DNA of 6,029 nt from an uncultured Spirochaetales bacterium. GTDB taxonomy: Bacteria > Spirochaetota > Spirochaetia > Sphaerochaetales > Sphaerochaetaceae. Both the position numbers and the translations under genes were made by a program. Positions 5,813 through 6,029 of this stretch are shown here, in pieces (position 1 is the first letter of the stretch; each line of letters opens with the position of its first letter). A model generated the notes under the pieces. The model ran no database searches. It was not told the origin of the DNA and saw only the letters and a program-made list of their open reading frames with translations. The stretch covers positions 1-6,029 of the forward strand of contig CASEZU010000155.1 in NCBI GenBank assembly GCA_949292445.1, read 5' to 3'.

Positions 5813-5872
5813 GGCATGTGGGAGGGCCGCCATGGGCGGTCCTCTCTGCATCTGATACCCCGCATGCCTTTT
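5813..5872 (+). terminator. Branched terminator-like structure after hpf
   Basis: GGCATGTGGG (5813-5822) pairs with CCCGCATGCC (5859-5868), ten pairs including one G-T, directly followed by TTTT (5869-5872). It encloses a 9-bp inner hairpin, AGGGCCGCC/GGCGGTCCT (5823-5831 with 5835-5843, one G-T, three-base loop). The strong stem just after the hpf stop and its short T-run fit an intrinsic terminator. Alternatively the inner stem can extend to 12 pairs at the expense of the outer one. Confidence 0.55.
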
Positions 5873-5873
5873 G

Positions 5874-5882
5874 TGCTATACT
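5874..5882 (+). promoter_or_regulatory. Extended -10 promoter of hprK
   Basis: TGCTATACT is an extended -10 element (TGN plus TATACT). A weak -35-like CTGATA (5852-5857) lies 19 nt upstream. The expected transcription start falls at about 5888-5890, on or next to the hprK ATG. Confidence 0.5.
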
Positions 5883-5889
5883 CTGGGCT

Positions 5890-6029
5890 ATGAAGGAATT
5901 TACGGTCCTCGACCTCCTGGATCTGGATCTCAAGGAGCACAACCATCTGCAGCTTACATGCATTGCGGGACGCTCAGGGCTCTCACGGTCAATCAAGAAT
6001 GCCAAGATAGCCCGGCCAGGCCTTGCCCT
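5890..6029 (+). CDS. hprK: HPr kinase/phosphorylase, N-terminal part (runs off the right edge)
   Basis: The frame from the ATG at 5890 gives 46 complete codons to the window end without a stop. MKEFTVLDLLDLDLKEH followed by LTCIAGRSGLSRSIKNAKIARPGLA matches the HprK N-terminal domain, including the family's repeated-turn G-x-x-G-L-x-R-x-I and the N/A-R-P-G-L-A signature (R42-P-G-L-A46). HprK phosphorylates and dephosphorylates Ser46 of HPr according to carbon state; the catalytic P-loop domain lies beyond the window. The ATG has no recognisable Shine-Dalgarno (CTATACTCTGGGCT precedes it), unlike every other gene here. It sits about 8 nt after a -10 box, so a leaderless transcript is likely if that promoter is used; otherwise it is read through from hpf. 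Confidence 0.88.
   Translation, partial: MKEFTVLDLLDLDLKEHNHLQLTCIAGRSGLSRSIKNAKIARPGLA

Noticed and set aside
5677..6005. Minus-strand open frames of 89 and 100 codons across hpf and hprK
   Set aside because: They are antisense to two recognised genes and to the terminator region, with arginine/serine-rich translations typical of shadows.
1..6029. Mobile elements, CRISPR arrays, tRNA or rRNA genes, phage genes
   Set aside because: No transposase or integrase motifs, no regularly spaced repeats, and no tRNA or rRNA signature sequences were seen; codon use looks even across the genes.

Overview
The window looks like an ordinary chromosomal stretch from a moderately GC-rich bacterium, most likely a spirochaete. 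The best clue is the pairing at the right end: a short ribosome hibernation factor gene followed by hprK, whose N-terminus (MKEFTVLDLLDLDLKEHN...) resembles what I remember of spirochaetal HprK proteins. This placement is from memory, not from a search.

Layout, left to right. (1) Positions 1-83 hold the probable tail of a plus-strand gene that I cannot identify, overlapping the next start by ATGA. (2) Positions 80-1750 (+) encode a GH13 subfamily 18 disaccharide phosphorylase, closest in motifs and length to glucosylglycerate phosphorylase (E. coli YcjM type). (3) A hairpin in the 38-bp convergent gap separates it from a minus-strand operon. (4) The operon reads, in transcription order, ROK sugar kinase (5141-4266), HutC-type GntR regulator (4269-3541) and a large class I mannose-6-phosphate isomerase-like protein (3531-1789). 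(5) A 363-bp intergenic region (5142-5504) carries the operon promoter, a 14-bp perfect palindrome fitting a GntR operator, a separate set of GGACA half-sites, and a probable plus-strand promoter with a roughly 200-nt structured leader. (6) Positions 5505-5801 (+) encode a short HPF/RaiA. (7) A branched terminator-like hairpin and an extended -10 promoter precede hprK (5890 to the right edge, partial).

How they may work together. The ROK-GntR-isomerase set recalls the gmuR-gmuE-gmuF genes of Bacillus subtilis (GntR repressor, ROK fructokinase, mannose-6-phosphate isomerase). This suggests that a free hexose, mannose or fructose, is phosphorylated and interconverted into fructose 6-phosphate, under a repressor that also controls its own operon. 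The phosphorylase would supply glucose 1-phosphate from an alpha-glucoside, but it lies on the opposite strand and may belong to another operon to the left. HprK and HPF are housekeeping regulators of carbon status and ribosome hibernation, probably unrelated to the sugar operon.

I found no clear new system, mobile element, CRISPR array, tRNA or rRNA. The observations most worth following are the GntR operator lying on the -10 box, the possible leaderless start of hprK, the structured hpf leader and the 230-residue N-terminal domain on the isomerase.
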